DNA from: Bactericera cockerelli
Taxonomy: Eukaryota; Arthropoda; Insecta; Hemiptera; Triozidae
Direction of reading: 5' to 3'
Assembly: GCA_024516035.1 (NCBI GenBank)
Contig: CM044957.1
Location: forward strand, 21,678,570 to 21,742,569
DNA length: 64,000 nt
Both the position numbers and the translations under genes were made by a program. Of this stretch, positions 1-14,700 are shown one piece after another; positions within the stretch are counted from its first letter, which is position 1; every line of letters starts with the position of its first letter. The notes under the pieces were generated by a model. That model was not told the DNA's origin and made no database searches. It saw only the letters and a list, made by a program, of their open reading frames with translations.

Positions 1-3118
<3,118 letters not shown>

Positions 3119-3535
3119 GCGATTGTCACGTCTCTTCTACTTCATGAAGTTTCAAGAGGTTGGAGATCAACTTCAAATTTCATGAAACTTAACACTACTG
3201 ATATTTAGGTACTGATACGAACAAAGTCGCTCATTTATGTTTCATTTATTCAAATTAAACGAATGTTTTTTTGTACAGATTTACTATTGGATAATATATT
3301 CTCAACTTCCTCAATGGAAAACAAGGTTTTACTTTTATTATTAATATATTTTACTGTCAAATATTTTTGATGTTTATTTATGAAGTATAAGAAAAAGCGA
3401 TTTCTTTTTATCATTTTAGTACCTATTACTTTTTCTTTTCATCTTGATTTTATGATAAACAATATATTTGACAACGAAGAGTAACGAAGTGAGTCTACCT
3501 TTAACTCGAGCAGCATTTGTCCCTGTCTATCTATG
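3119..3535. other. Malic enzyme 3' UTR and downstream sequence
   Basis: AT-rich sequence after the malic enzyme stop. An attaaa hexamer near 3255 could be a poly(A) signal, but this cannot be proved. No other gene is seen before the SINE at 3536. Confidence 0.4.
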
Positions 3536-3830
3536 TAGCCAGGCTCCGTAGCGTAACGGTTGTGGCTACTGCCCATAGTCCCCATATCCTGAGTTCGACT
3601 TTTCGAAGAAAATTCTGTTCTCTCAAAGCACGTGGGTTGGCATTTACGGCCTTACACAGGGTGGGTGAGGTTATTGTGGGTAGCTGGTACGATTCCCAGC
3701 GAATGGAGGGTAAACACCCCGCCCTGACTATCTATCTCAAATCAGGACGTTACAACCAAATAGAATAAACTGGTCCAAATAGAATAAATAACAGTATTAA
3801 TTGTAAGGGTTTCACTGAAAACCCTCGAAG
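3536..3830 (+). repeat. tRNA-derived SINE, family S4
   Basis: The head reads ggctccgtagcgtaacggttgtggc with a weak ggttcgac-like B region, and the body contains gtgggtagctggtacgattcc then cagcgaatggagggtaa. Related copies lie at 32612-32925 (+), 35490-35665 (+) and 36655-36838 (-). The body happens to be open in one frame, but the same words recur in all copies, so it is not a gene. Confidence 0.7.
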
Positions 3831-4075
3831 GAATCGAGTGACGGTTGTCCGGATACGCATGCGCTGAACAACATCAGTGACTCATATTAGCCACTGAGGT
3901 AGATTTTATTTTAAACTAAAGTATTGAACGTTTATCACAGTTCTTCAGCGCATGAGCAGAAGGCAGTCGATCACAAAATTTTCCCATTACAGCCACAGAG
4001 ACGAATATACAGGTCCGCCAAAAAAAAAGGAGCCACCCGAAATATCTACAGTACGGATTTAAATTTTGGGAAAAA

Positions 4076-5033
4076 CTAAAAGAGGTGTACCATTATATCG
4101 AGGGGGAAACCATTTCTACTAGGTTTTGATTTCATCATTACCAGAGGCGGCCCCAGGGGGGATCAACTTTGGAATCTTAAATGGAACCACCCTATTTGTA
4201 AGACATTTCTGAAAAGTAGTTGACATTCAAAGTACTTTAAGACAAGTTTGAGGTTTTTAATCAAAACAGAGCCGGAGATATCGTACTTTTAATTTAAGGA
4301 AAAATCACAGCTTTCAGTTAAAAATATGTAAGAAGTTCATTTTTTTGTAAAAATTATTAAACAAATGTCTTTCTATTTAAAAGACTTAAATTTTCATGTC
4401 TTTTTGATACCATCAGCTTTACCAGGGGAGGTGTCAAGGGGTCATCTTTTTTTAAATTGTGTAAAAACTATTCTTTTTTAGTATAATCTGTGATAAATAA
4501 ATGCACTGAGTGTTGTTTCTTAATCTAACTTTATGATACCCTTGAAAACACGGCCAAAGACTAACACTGCACGCGGGTTTTAGAATTTTTCACCTTTATT
4601 TGAAGTAAATCCGGCCCAGTTTTATTTCAAATAGAACAACATGAATCATTGTATTTATTTAGCACAAATTATACTGGAAAAAGGATGGTTTTTACTTTAT
4701 TTAAAAAAATTGACTTCTCGACATCTCCCCTGGTGTAGGTAATGATGTAAAAAAGGCATGAAGATTTCATTCTTTCAAACAGAAAGACATGTGTTTAACA
4801 ATTTTTACAAAAATACAAGTAATTTCTTATACAAAAATACTGAATCCTGTGAAATTAAAAATCTCAAACTTGTCCTAAAATACTTTTAATGTCAACTACT
4901 TTTCAGAAATGTATTATAAATAGGGTGATTCCATTTAAGATTCCAAAGTTGACCCCACTGGGTCCGCCCCTGGTAATGATAAAAAATCAAAACCTAGTAG
5001 AAAAGGTTTCCCCCTCGATATAATGGTGCTTTC
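4076..5033. mobile_element. Fold-back element of about 950 bp
   Basis: Long inverted repeat. The left arm from 4084 (aggtgtaccattatatcgag, then ggggaaacc) is mirrored by ggtttccccctcgatataat ending near 5028. The inner arms at about 4305-4440 and 4720-4850 also pair (taccaggggaggtgtcaagg against the complement of cttctcgacatctcccctgg). The loop is near 4470-4700. Part of the inner arm is repeated once more at 5031-5110. No ORF is seen. Confidence 0.7.
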
Positions 5034-5110
5034 ACAGCTTTCAGTTAAAAAAATATAAGAAGTTAATTTTTTTGTAAAAATTGTTAAACAAATGTCTTTC
5101 TATTTGAAAG

Positions 5111-5548
5111 AAATCGGTCACTCCAACTGCCGGTGTTTCATTATAAACGTACAAAACGGTAGTTTTACAACGCCAAGAAAGAAAGGAACCCTTTTCATAC
5201 ATACTTACGTATGCACGTATTAGTCCCGATAAATTTCTAAAATTAGAAATCGGAAGTATTGGGTTCGTTTTTTTTCAATATATTTTTTTGCTCCGATTTT
5301 AATTTTTTACTTCATATTCCTGGACGTTTTATAACCTCCTGAGCAACTTCGATTTTGTGTCTGTCTGTCGGTTAAAATCAATCCTTGAAACGCGCAAATC
5401 TCAAACTACTGAACGAATTTCAACGAAATTTTGTACACATATAGGAGACATATTGTAGATGGTCCCATTTTCAATTCATTAACTTCGCACTAGCGGTTTT
5501 TGTTAGAGGCAAACGCATGAGAGCGAATTTTGAATCGCCACGATCACG
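5111..5548 (+). other. Repeat-derived spacer
   Basis: Contains the word gaacgaatttcaacgaaatt and then attgtagatggtccca, shared with 37330-37410, so at least 5390-5490 belongs to a dispersed repeat. It leads directly into the Tc1 remnant. No gene is recognised. Confidence 0.4.
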
Positions 5549-7512
5549 ATGAGAAAATTTACTACCCCATTAATTTCATTTATGAATCCACAAATAAAAC
5601 TTTTGGACTGGCCCAGTCAAAGTGCTGACTTGAACCCAATAGAACATCTTAGGGAGGAGCTAGATTGCAGGATCAGGTGTCGAAACTACCCTAACAAAGA
5701 GGCTTTATTCCAAGCTTTGAAAGCACAGTGTGAGACAATGGCTGCATATCAGATGGGCCAATAATAGACCCAAAACCTTAGAAAAAACCATCACTTGGGC
5801 CAACAATGGAAAAAGCTCACCCATAGTTTTTGCATGGCTTTTCGATAAAATACAGGGTGAACCAGTTCAATTTTTTTTTTCTCCTTCATACCGATAATGC
5901 GGTAGACCAAGACTTCGGTTAGCATATTATTTATAATTATGCTACACACTTAGACGACCGGGTGTACCACCGGTGGTACACGCACGTTCGTACGGAATGG
6001 ACCGGGTGTACCACCGGTGGTGCACAATGTCGGAGAGCCGTATTATCGCCGGTCCCACAAGAGAATTCACGAAAAACCATGCCGGTCGTCTAAGTGTTAA
6101 GAACAACAAGATTATTTTTCTACCGAACCAGAATAATTCGATCACACCCGCGGTTTGTCTTTGCATATTTTTTTTTTAAACTTCTCTACACCCGAGACAT
6201 GGCCATAAATACAGGGTGTCCCACCAAAGTTGGACACCTCAAATTACTCGGCCCCTTAAAGAGTTTTTGAAAAATAAAAAATCCAAGGGTACATGTCCTA
6301 ATTATGCGGTTTCAGTCATGAAATTTTTTCATACAGGGTGGTCCAATGTCGGAAATTGAGGTGTCAACTTTCGATTTTTAAATGGCTTGACCTGGATTTT
6401 ATTTAATAGTTTTACTTCTAAATGGTTTCTGAGTACTTTTTTAAACAAAAATTTCACATACAGGGTGGTTTTTTTTTCGACCAATTTTTTTATTTAATCT
6501 TAAATAACTCAAGTTTGTTTAATTTTTTCGATAACGAGAATAGAAAGTGTTCGTGTAATGAAAACACGCACTTTAAATTGGCAGTAATTTTTTTTATACA
6601 GGGTGCTTCATAAGTGAATTTATGACTTGATTTTTTTTAAAACCGAGTTTTCTTAAATTTCTATTACGTATTAATAATCTTCGCCTAATTTTACACGTTT
6701 TTCGATGGTCATATCGAAAAACAAAAATTAAGTGTTGTACAGGGTGAGACATAATTTTTTTGCAACACCCTGTATGTGGGCAGTCAAATAGACGTAGAAT
6801 TGAACACAAAGACTAAATATGCAGGAAAAACTTCGATTTTTTCTGACAATAAAAAGATATGGTGTTTAAACTAATATTGTCGCATGGACCACCCTGTAGA
6901 TATTCTCTTAAACTATCATTTGAGTACTCGAAGTTGTATAGACTTTTGGACCACCCTGTATGAAAAAAATTTCATGACTGAAACCGCATAATTAGGACAT
7001 GTACCCTTGGATTTTTTATTTTTCAAAAACTCTTTAAGGGGCCGAGTAATTTGAGGTGTTCAACTTTGGTGGGACACCCTGTATATTTTCCTAACCCCAT
7101 TCTACACCCCAGGCATGGTCATAAATGTATTTTCCTAACCCTAAATAGACTACGTTTTCTGGAGGAAATTGATCATTTGTGCTTACCCGCGTATGTATAA
7201 AGATGTCCCACACTTGAACTAATCTTTATGGTGATCGAATGATCACCATAAAGACCAAATCGAAAAAAATACAAGTTTAAATAAGGTACTAACTTGTGAT
7301 CCACACTGAATGAAAAAATACCTGGTTCATATTTTTTCAAATGGCCCAAGTGATGGACTTTTTTTCATCCCTTCACAGGTAAAATGACCTTTTTTAATGA
7401 GATTTTGGCCCATCTGATGAACTCCGTGAGACAATTCCTTTGGAGCGCAGACTCAAGTTGTTGGATTCAATGGAGGCTCGCTGCAAAGCTGTAATTAATG
7501 CCAAGGGCTATG
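5549..7512 (+). pseudogene. Tc1-like transposase remnant, split by a ~1.6 kb insertion
   Basis: Two pieces of one Tc1/mariner transposase C-terminus are seen. The piece at about 5585-5760 has the catalytic-Glu block (LLDWPSQSADLNPIEHLREE). The piece at about 7425-7512 reads as the family tail (RRLKLLDSMEARCKAVINAK, then GYATKY and a stop). Between them, 5751-7415 is foreign DNA whose ends mirror each other: cagatgggccaataa near 5750 against ttttggcccatctg near 7405, and ccatcacttgggcc near 5792 against ggcccaagtgatgg near 7342. The first two catalytic Asp residues are not found upstream. Dead element. Confidence 0.75.
6210..7083. mobile_element. Palindromic element with TACAGGGTG ends
   Basis: The left arm 6210-6345 (tacagggtgtcccaccaaag onward) is repeated inverted at 6950-7083, ending gggacaccctgta. 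Inside are further tacagggtg words at about 6333, 6461, 6597 and 6738 and their complements at 6763, 6888 and 6952, so several modules with the same terminus are stacked head to head. It lies within the insertion that splits the Tc1 remnant. No ORF of note. Confidence 0.7.
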
Positions 7513-7857
7513 CAACCAAGTACTAGTAATCCACGACATAAAAGAATACAAGAAGAAAAACAGAAAAAAGGAAATTTTGGGGGTCAAAATTGTTTGGAGC
7601 CTGTGCTACTTTGATTTTCTTTGGTTCTTTTGAATTCGCTTCAATAAATTGAAGAAAAAAAATACCTCTGATATTAAGATATCGTCTTATTATGTAACAT
7701 TAAGATCATTCTAAATTTGGTCGAGTTTTTTTAGAAATTGAAATTCTATGGTTGGTAGTCAAAATACTTATAAGCGCTACTGTATATATCTCAAAAACAG
7801 CTAGGAATTTTCAAAGTAAAATAGAATCAAAATTCTCCCAAAGTTTATTATTTTCAA

Positions 7858-8023
7858 CTAGCCCGCTTCGCCAAACCTACACACACCCACCACCCATACC
7901 TACATCACACACACATTCAGACAGAAACATACACACACACACACACACACATCCACACACACACCACCCATACATTACACACACACCACCCATACTTCAC
8001 ACACACCACCCATACATCATACA

Positions 8024-8084
<61 letters not shown>

Positions 8085-8115
8085 ACCCATACATCACACA
8101 CACACACCACAAACA
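7858..8115. repeat. Helitron-like terminus followed by CA-rich microsatellite
   Basis: Begins actagcccgcttcgcc, the reverse complement of a Helitron-type 3' end (ggcgaagcgggCTAGt), then passes into a CA microsatellite broken by caccacccatacatcac units. The open frame across it is pure simple repeat. Confidence 0.7.
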
Positions 8116-9172
8116 CAATCGGAAATACCGATTGAGATTGACTGATGAATCTGTTAGGTGGCTCTTATGTTTGAACTCTTGGTCTGGAAAATATTAAAAT
8201 AAGTGACCTTATCACGCATCAGTATAATTATTATTATAAACAACATTATCACCACTGAAGTGGTAGGCTTTATTTATTTATTTTCAATTATGGTACATAA
8301 GAAAATAATAATATACAAATAAATACAATATCTACAAAAATCACAAGAGCCTAGGTAAAAACATTACAATAGTGATAGCAAAGTGAAGTTAGTATGTTTG
8401 TGCATATGGTATCTTACATAATTATGTGTAGTATAGAGCTTTTATATTCTTGACATTAATTTTACATGATCTATTAGGTATATTTTCTTCAATATTTTTT
8501 AAAGTATAACCAGTATAAAAAGAAAAGAGAGAAGTTGTATTAGATGTAAGTGAGAAATTGTACTATCTGGCCAGCATGAAGCACATGACACTCATTCGTA
8601 AATTAATTCATCATTTATCCTATTGTATGTCGTTGCCTAACAGTCTCGAAAAAAGTGTCATGTGATCTTTGTTTTGTAAAAGCAGTTTTACACATTCAAT
8701 AAAATAAAATAGTCTTTATTGATATGATTAAAAGTTTTTACAAATATAGTAAAAATAGTTGTTTTATTATTATAAGTTTTTACAAATATATAAGATATTT
8801 ACACAGTGTTTTGTCTAACATTTTATTCAATTTTATATTTACATAAATTAAAAAAATGTCTAAGTACATAATATTATAATACTCGTCTTGAAGGCTATAC
8901 TATAACAACAAAAAACCAAAGTCTCTTCTAACACCTTTAAAAAAGCAAAACCGGTCCAGTAAATGCCACATTGTCACCCATCCACATTCGGAAAAAAAAT
9001 GTATAATTCCATTGTGCAAAATTTATTTAGTTCCATTTTTTTCTTATTTTGAAGCGCCTTCTGGAAGTAACATTTATTACAATACAATAATGTTAAGTTC
9101 TTAAATTTAAAGAATATGAATTCTCGTATTTGGTAATTCGTCTTTATTTGAGTATTTAATATAGCCAGGCTA
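8116..9172. other. AT-rich intergenic DNA
   Basis: No gene is recognised. The segment 8985-9115 is duplicated directly at 10160-10285 (common word gcaaaatttatttagttcc), on the far side of the fold-back element. Confidence 0.5.
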
Positions 9173-10040
9173 TACAGGGTGGGGCAAAAGTCTGGAAACC
9201 CCTGAATAACTTTCGAATGGCTTCTTCGGTAAACTTAAAATTTTGTACGGTAAACCGGGCTAATAAGACCTTCTTTTAGAGTCGGGTGGATGTTTGTTAC
9301 CGGCCCCCATGTCGGGGCCAGGGGGGCCAAATTCATTTTATTAAATACGAACCCCCACCTTGCGATACATTTTTGGAAAGGTCTTTAAATAAGAAATACA
9401 TTGGTGCAAATTTTATTTTTTTTCTATTAATTGTTTGCAAATGGCGTCCAACTTTGTGCATGCAGTAAAGTCTGGAAACCCCTGAATATCTTTTGAAAGG
9501 GCTTTCTCAGTAACTTTTAAAACTGTGCACGGTAAGTCGGGGTAATTAGACCTTTCCAAAAATGTATCGCAAGGTGGGGTTTCGTATTAAAAAAAATGAA
9601 GTTGGCCTCCCTGGCCCCGACATGGGGGCCGGAAAAAAAAATCGGTCCCATTCTAATGTAAGTTCTAATTACCAAGGATTACCGTACATAATTTTAAATT
9701 TACTGAGAAAGCCCTTTCGAAAGATATTCAGGGGTTTCCAGACTTTACTGCATACACAAAGTTGGACGCCATTTGCAAACAGTTAATATTAAAAAAATAA
9801 AATTTGCACCAATGTATTTCTAATTTAAAGACCTTTTCAAAAATGTATCGCAAGGTGGGGGTTCGTATTTAAAAAAATGAAGTTGGCCCCCCTGGCCCCG
9901 ACATGGGGGCCGGTAACAAAAATCGGCCCCACTCTAAAAGAAGGTCTTATTAGCCCGGTTTACCGTACAAAATTTTAATTTTACCGAAGAAGCCATTCGA
10001 AAGTTATTCAGGGGTTTCCAGACTTTTGCCCCACCCTGTA
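9173..10040. mobile_element. Fold-back element FB1, copy 1 (868 bp, TA target duplication)
   Basis: Starts TACAGGGTGGGGCAAAAGTC and ends with its exact complement at 10040. TA flanks both ends (9171-9172, 10041-10042), as in Tc1/mariner-type insertion. The inner module, with the phrase ctggaaacccctgaatatct, appears again inverted, so the element is built of nested inverted modules. A cluster reading ggcccccatgtcggggccag occurs in both arms. Related copies are at 46080-46951 and 48019-48659. It has no transposase and is presumably mobilised in trans. Confidence 0.85.
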
Positions 10041-10591
10041 TATGTATAATTAATTTTAATTTTTTGGGGGATTAACTTTTTTCAACAACAAAAAAATTGC
10101 ACTCAGGCTGACTTGATCCATTGGAAATGACACTCTTTTAATACAAAGTGTCAAGTTGTGTAGAAAAAAATGTATGATTCCATTATGCAAAATTTATTTA
10201 GTTCCTATTTTTTTCTTATTTTGAAGGGCTCTCTGGAAGAAACATTTATTATAATAATGTTAAGTTATTAAGTTTAAAGTATTGTGTCTTATCTTTAATT
10301 TCTTATCTTTAATCGCACCGCAGTTTGCGGTGCGGTGCGAATCAGAGCAAAAAATCGTACCGCGTCCATCACTAATGCCAAGCGACTAGCTTACCACTCA
10401 ACTAACCGTGCGCTCTTAATTGTTTCTGATTCATCATACTGACACAAAATATTTCTTTAAATACCTTTTTGTGTTATAACACAATGGTAAAAAAAAATAT
10501 AAAGCAATGGAAAAAATTATTTATTTTACGAAATACTATGTTGTATTTTCAAGATTTCTATTAAGAGTAAGTAATGAGTAGATATTCGTTT
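10041..10591. other. AT-rich intergenic DNA
   Basis: Holds the second copy of the direct duplication (10160-10285). A short GC-richer inverted motif, cgcaccgcagtttgcggtgcggtgcg, is at about 10314-10339. No gene is seen. Confidence 0.45.
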
Positions 10592-11215
10592 TTACTTTCC
10601 TTATCCTATAATAAGGAAAGTATTGTATTCGTCGAAAATTTGACCTACCCAGTTTTTCACATTTCTGGACGAATCATAGCCTCAGGGTACCAAAAAAGTT
10701 GTTTTCAGCCATTGGTCCGTGCGTCTGTCTGTCCGTGAACAAGATATCTCGAGAACGGCAAAAGCTAGAGACTTGAAATTTGGTATGGAAGTAGATCTTA
10801 TATACCAAACATGCCACAAAACTATTGGTTGAAATCGACCGCATTCTGCGGCCGCAGGCCCGCAATGATCGGCCGCAAGTGGCGTTTCTTTGAATTGGTT
10901 ACAGATGCAAAAAAAATTAGAGAACATTTCCTTAGAATAAAAAAATAATGGGGGTTTACTCAGACCATTTTTTCGATATCTTGAACTTTTTGGAACCCAT
11001 CCCCAATTTACCGGTATTAGACAAAGTTTTTTATTATTTATCGTAGATGGGGATTGTGACATGTGACATATCAAATCCAATGATTTTGAGATGATGATTA
11101 CGAATTTGACATTTATGTTTAGATAAACGTTACTTTTGATTCACCAGTGGCTTTTGGTTCTGCTCCCACTCTTGATATGATAAGGAAAGTCGTGTGATGT
11201 TTACACCAGATTTTT
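10592..11215 (+). repeat. Dispersed ~620 bp repeat R600, fullest copy
   Basis: Opens with a hairpin actttccttatcctataataaggaaagt. It passes through phrases such as cacatttctggacgaatcat and gatatctcgagaacggcaaa, and closes gataaggaaagtcgtgtgatg then tttacaccag. Other copies: 30016-33440 (interrupted) and 33560-34172 on the minus strand, 51715-52175 (+), 57673-58202 (-), and fragments at 20930-21180 and 52160-52420. No terminal inverted repeats and no long ORF; the class is unknown. Confidence 0.7.
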
Positions 11216-11796
11216 TAATTAGTATTGTTAATAGTAGAGTATCTATATACATATACATGTTATTACCTGGCTTTATTTTATAACATTTATTTTCGTTGGG
11301 AAAATTCGTTAGGTTATTTTCTTGACTTTTAGGGAAGCATAGGAAAAACAAACCTAACATTATCAAGGCAGTCTTACATGAATAATTATTATGTTCATAA
11401 TACCAATACAATTTCATATAACACAATTGACACATGGTAGTAAACGTTTTTTTAGTCCACCCTTCATGATAGACATACCCATAAAATAAGTTGATTTGTT
11501 CCGGGAACACCCTGTGTACACCTTGAACACCAACAGTAGTATATGTTTTACAGACCACAAATTATGTGTTACAGTTTGCCCATCCCATACTATGTCTCCT
11601 TCTGATTGGCGCGAAGTGACACAAAAATTCCAATTTAGGAGCTACTTTAACACGAGTGCAGCGGAAAGTATCCCTTACTAACAACTGTAACCATATTTTT
11701 GAACTTTCTGTCGACAGGAGAGTATTCTACTACTGAGCTAATCATGCGTTCAGTGACAATTTACAAAAAATAATTCTTATGCTTCAACTTTGTATT
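11216..11796 (-). other. Probable 3' UTR of the MOSMO gene
   Basis: On the minus strand, downstream of the MOSMO stop codon, this AT-rich stretch carries two aataaa hexamers (plus-strand tttatt at about 11272 and 11288) that could end the transcript. An open frame on the minus strand through 11130-11558 has no recognisable domain and runs into the R600 repeat. Confidence 0.4.
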
Positions 11797-14700
11797 CTAG
11801 AAGTGAGGTAGACAAACTTTTCCAGCAAATAGTTCAGAAATAACAGTAATCCAGAGAGATAGAACAAAAAGGATGTATGAGTTTCCCACCTGATGACTGT
11901 TGGGTAACTGGTAAGGCTGACCTCCTATTTGATCTACATGAAATCCCATTGGAAATATAACAGCTGCTGTACAGAACAAGACCACTGAAACAATAAAGTA
12001 CAGATGGAAATGAGTACAAGACTGACAGATGCAAATGGACGTTGTAAAATATATCGAAACAGTAAAATATTAAACTAGTAAGCCTATCTACATTAGAATC
12101 TACCAGATACATGGCTTAAGATTTTTTTTGAGTGTAGTACGAGATAGATGTGTGACATTAAAATAAGTTAGCATACACCAATAACATTAGAATACACGTC
12201 AAAGAGTTGGTAGAAGAAGAATTAAGAAACACAATCTTAATATATAAATATCAAAGTCACTGACTGACCACTGACTGATCATCACTCTACAGCCCAAACC
12301 GCAAGTCCTAGGAAGCTGAAATTTGGTAGGTGTAGCTTTGTCTTATAGTCTAGATGTGCAATAAGACGGGATTTTTCGAAATTCCGACTACAACACCTGC
12401 CATTGGCGAAAAAGGATTTTTTGCTTTCACGGCCATGCCTCGGCCCGCAAAGCGGGCGACAGCCCGCTAGTGAAAGATATATCTACATTATGTAGATATC
12501 AAAATTTGATTTTTTTGACAATCACACATGATGAATTGATTATATTTTTATTTTTTTAATAATGTTTAAAATATGTTTTTTTTTTGTAAGATATCAAACA
12601 TTAACTGCCGCGTGTAACATTAGTGTTCACACTGACATTTCTTGTGTGATCATTAATATTACACAGCAGATGTCTTTTAAAGAGCTACCTGTAACATTTG
12701 TAACAATAATATTACATGTATAATGTCTTTATTCCCCACTAATTAGTCTATTGACGCTCTCCCAACATATTTTGGACTCCTTATTTATTAATATTATTAT
12801 TCAGAGAAAGCCTATCAACTTTCTCTCTCACTTATCACCTATCTCTAGTATATAAGTCTATTGACCTTTTCCCAATATATCTTGGATTCCTAATTAAGAG
12901 AAAGCCTATCAACTTTCTCTCTTACTAATGACCTATCTTTAGTATATAAGAAGTCTGCTCCTACACTTCAATAGATCAGTTAGTTGTAAGTTGTACCTAC
13001 TACATGTCAAGTAATAGTTTGTAACCTATTTCATTAAATAAATACATACTTATATCACGTGTATGTGAATTGTTAAATACTAAATAAATAGTGCACTGGT
13101 AGTCAAGTGGTTTACGCGCTAGTCTGGTAATCCAGGTAGCGTAGGGATCCGTTGGTTTGAATCCCATCCAGTGCATGAATTTTTCCTCATTAATTTGAGT
13201 TTGTGACCACATAATAATAAGACTCTGAGGGTTAGGTGGTAGAAAATGCTTGAGCATTAACCTCGCCTGGTGGTTACCTTCCACTAAAGAGTTTTATTAT
13301 TATTATTATTATTAAAGTTCTAAATGATGTTATGTCCTTATTTAAAAAAAAATAATAATAATAACATATTTAAACAATTACTTAATTCGCGCTAACTCAC
13401 TCAGCAACAATGACTTAAAAATTGTACTAGAAAATCTAACTAACACTGAAATACAGGGTGTACCAGTTCCGCCCCTGATAAGATTTTTGAAATTTTTAAA
13501 AGCTCATTACACTTAGCCTAATTTGGGCTTTAATTAACAGGAATAAAAAATATGGTATTCTATTTAAACATATGGTCTAAAGGCCAGAAGGGCCGGCCGG
13601 GGCCTAAAATAAGTATGACCACAGATTGGACTATAGGGCACTTCCTATCCTTAGAACTTTACAGAATTGAAAAATTCTAACTCGATGTTGCTCACCATGG
13701 TGTCTTTCAAAAATAGAATATAAAATTTTATAAAAACATGTATGGAACATATATGTATAATTGACTCCCCAATAATTTCCGCTTTTATTGTGATAAAGAC
13801 CATTTCACACTGTGTTCATAATAATGAAATCAGAAGTACCTCAGAACTTCTAGATTCTTCAAGTCAAGAACTTCTGAAGTTCCTGCAACACACACACAAA
13901 CAGTGGGTTCACTAAGTCCAAGGCAACCATCGTAATTTTTTGACGGTTAAAGATAACAGGCTGAAACTTTGTATCAAGTCCTACATACAAAAATATTTTT
14001 TCAGGGGTATCCAAAATGTGGGTTCAGTGGCCATGGGCGGATCAACTGTAAAATCTTAAATAAAATGACCCACTTTTAATTTTGTTTTTTGATCAACCTC
14101 ATTTTAAAAGTGTTTCAACAAAATCAAAACATAATTGTAAATGTCAGTTTGATTTTCTCTCACTCATGCAGTGTGAGGATAATTTGGGTAACTAGTTTCT
14201 GAGTTAACCATGCAGTTATTCTTACAGATGTAATAAAGATTTATTAAAAATTACTTACTTGCAGTGAAACCAACCCATCTGGCATAGGGTACAACATTCC
14301 TATCCCAGTGTGACGATGCAAGCAAGATAATGGTTGTTGTAATACAGATGCACCCAACAAATATACAAATGAGAGCAAGCAACCATTCTATTTGCAAGTC
14401 AGGAGTGAAGCATACTTCTGGTCTATTGTATAAAGTCATACAGGTCCACATCAAACCCAGTCTTGTATCTCCTGAGGAAAAACCATCCATTATTTCACAA
14501 CATTAACTATCTTATATTATAAAATGATTTGTTTGTGTATGTGTGTAAATTTTGGAGGCTAGTAAGAGCGGAAAAAAAGGTTGAATCAAAAAATGATCTC
14601 AGTAAAAAATTATCATTTTATCATGGTTGTTCATAACCGTTTTCAAGAATGTATGGTTCCATTTAAATATCTGAAGTTGACCTCAATCTAACCTGAAAAG

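Noticed and set aside
11130..11558. 142-codon minus-strand frame
   Set aside because: Part of it overlaps the R600 repeat and no domain is recognisable; more likely MOSMO 3' UTR.
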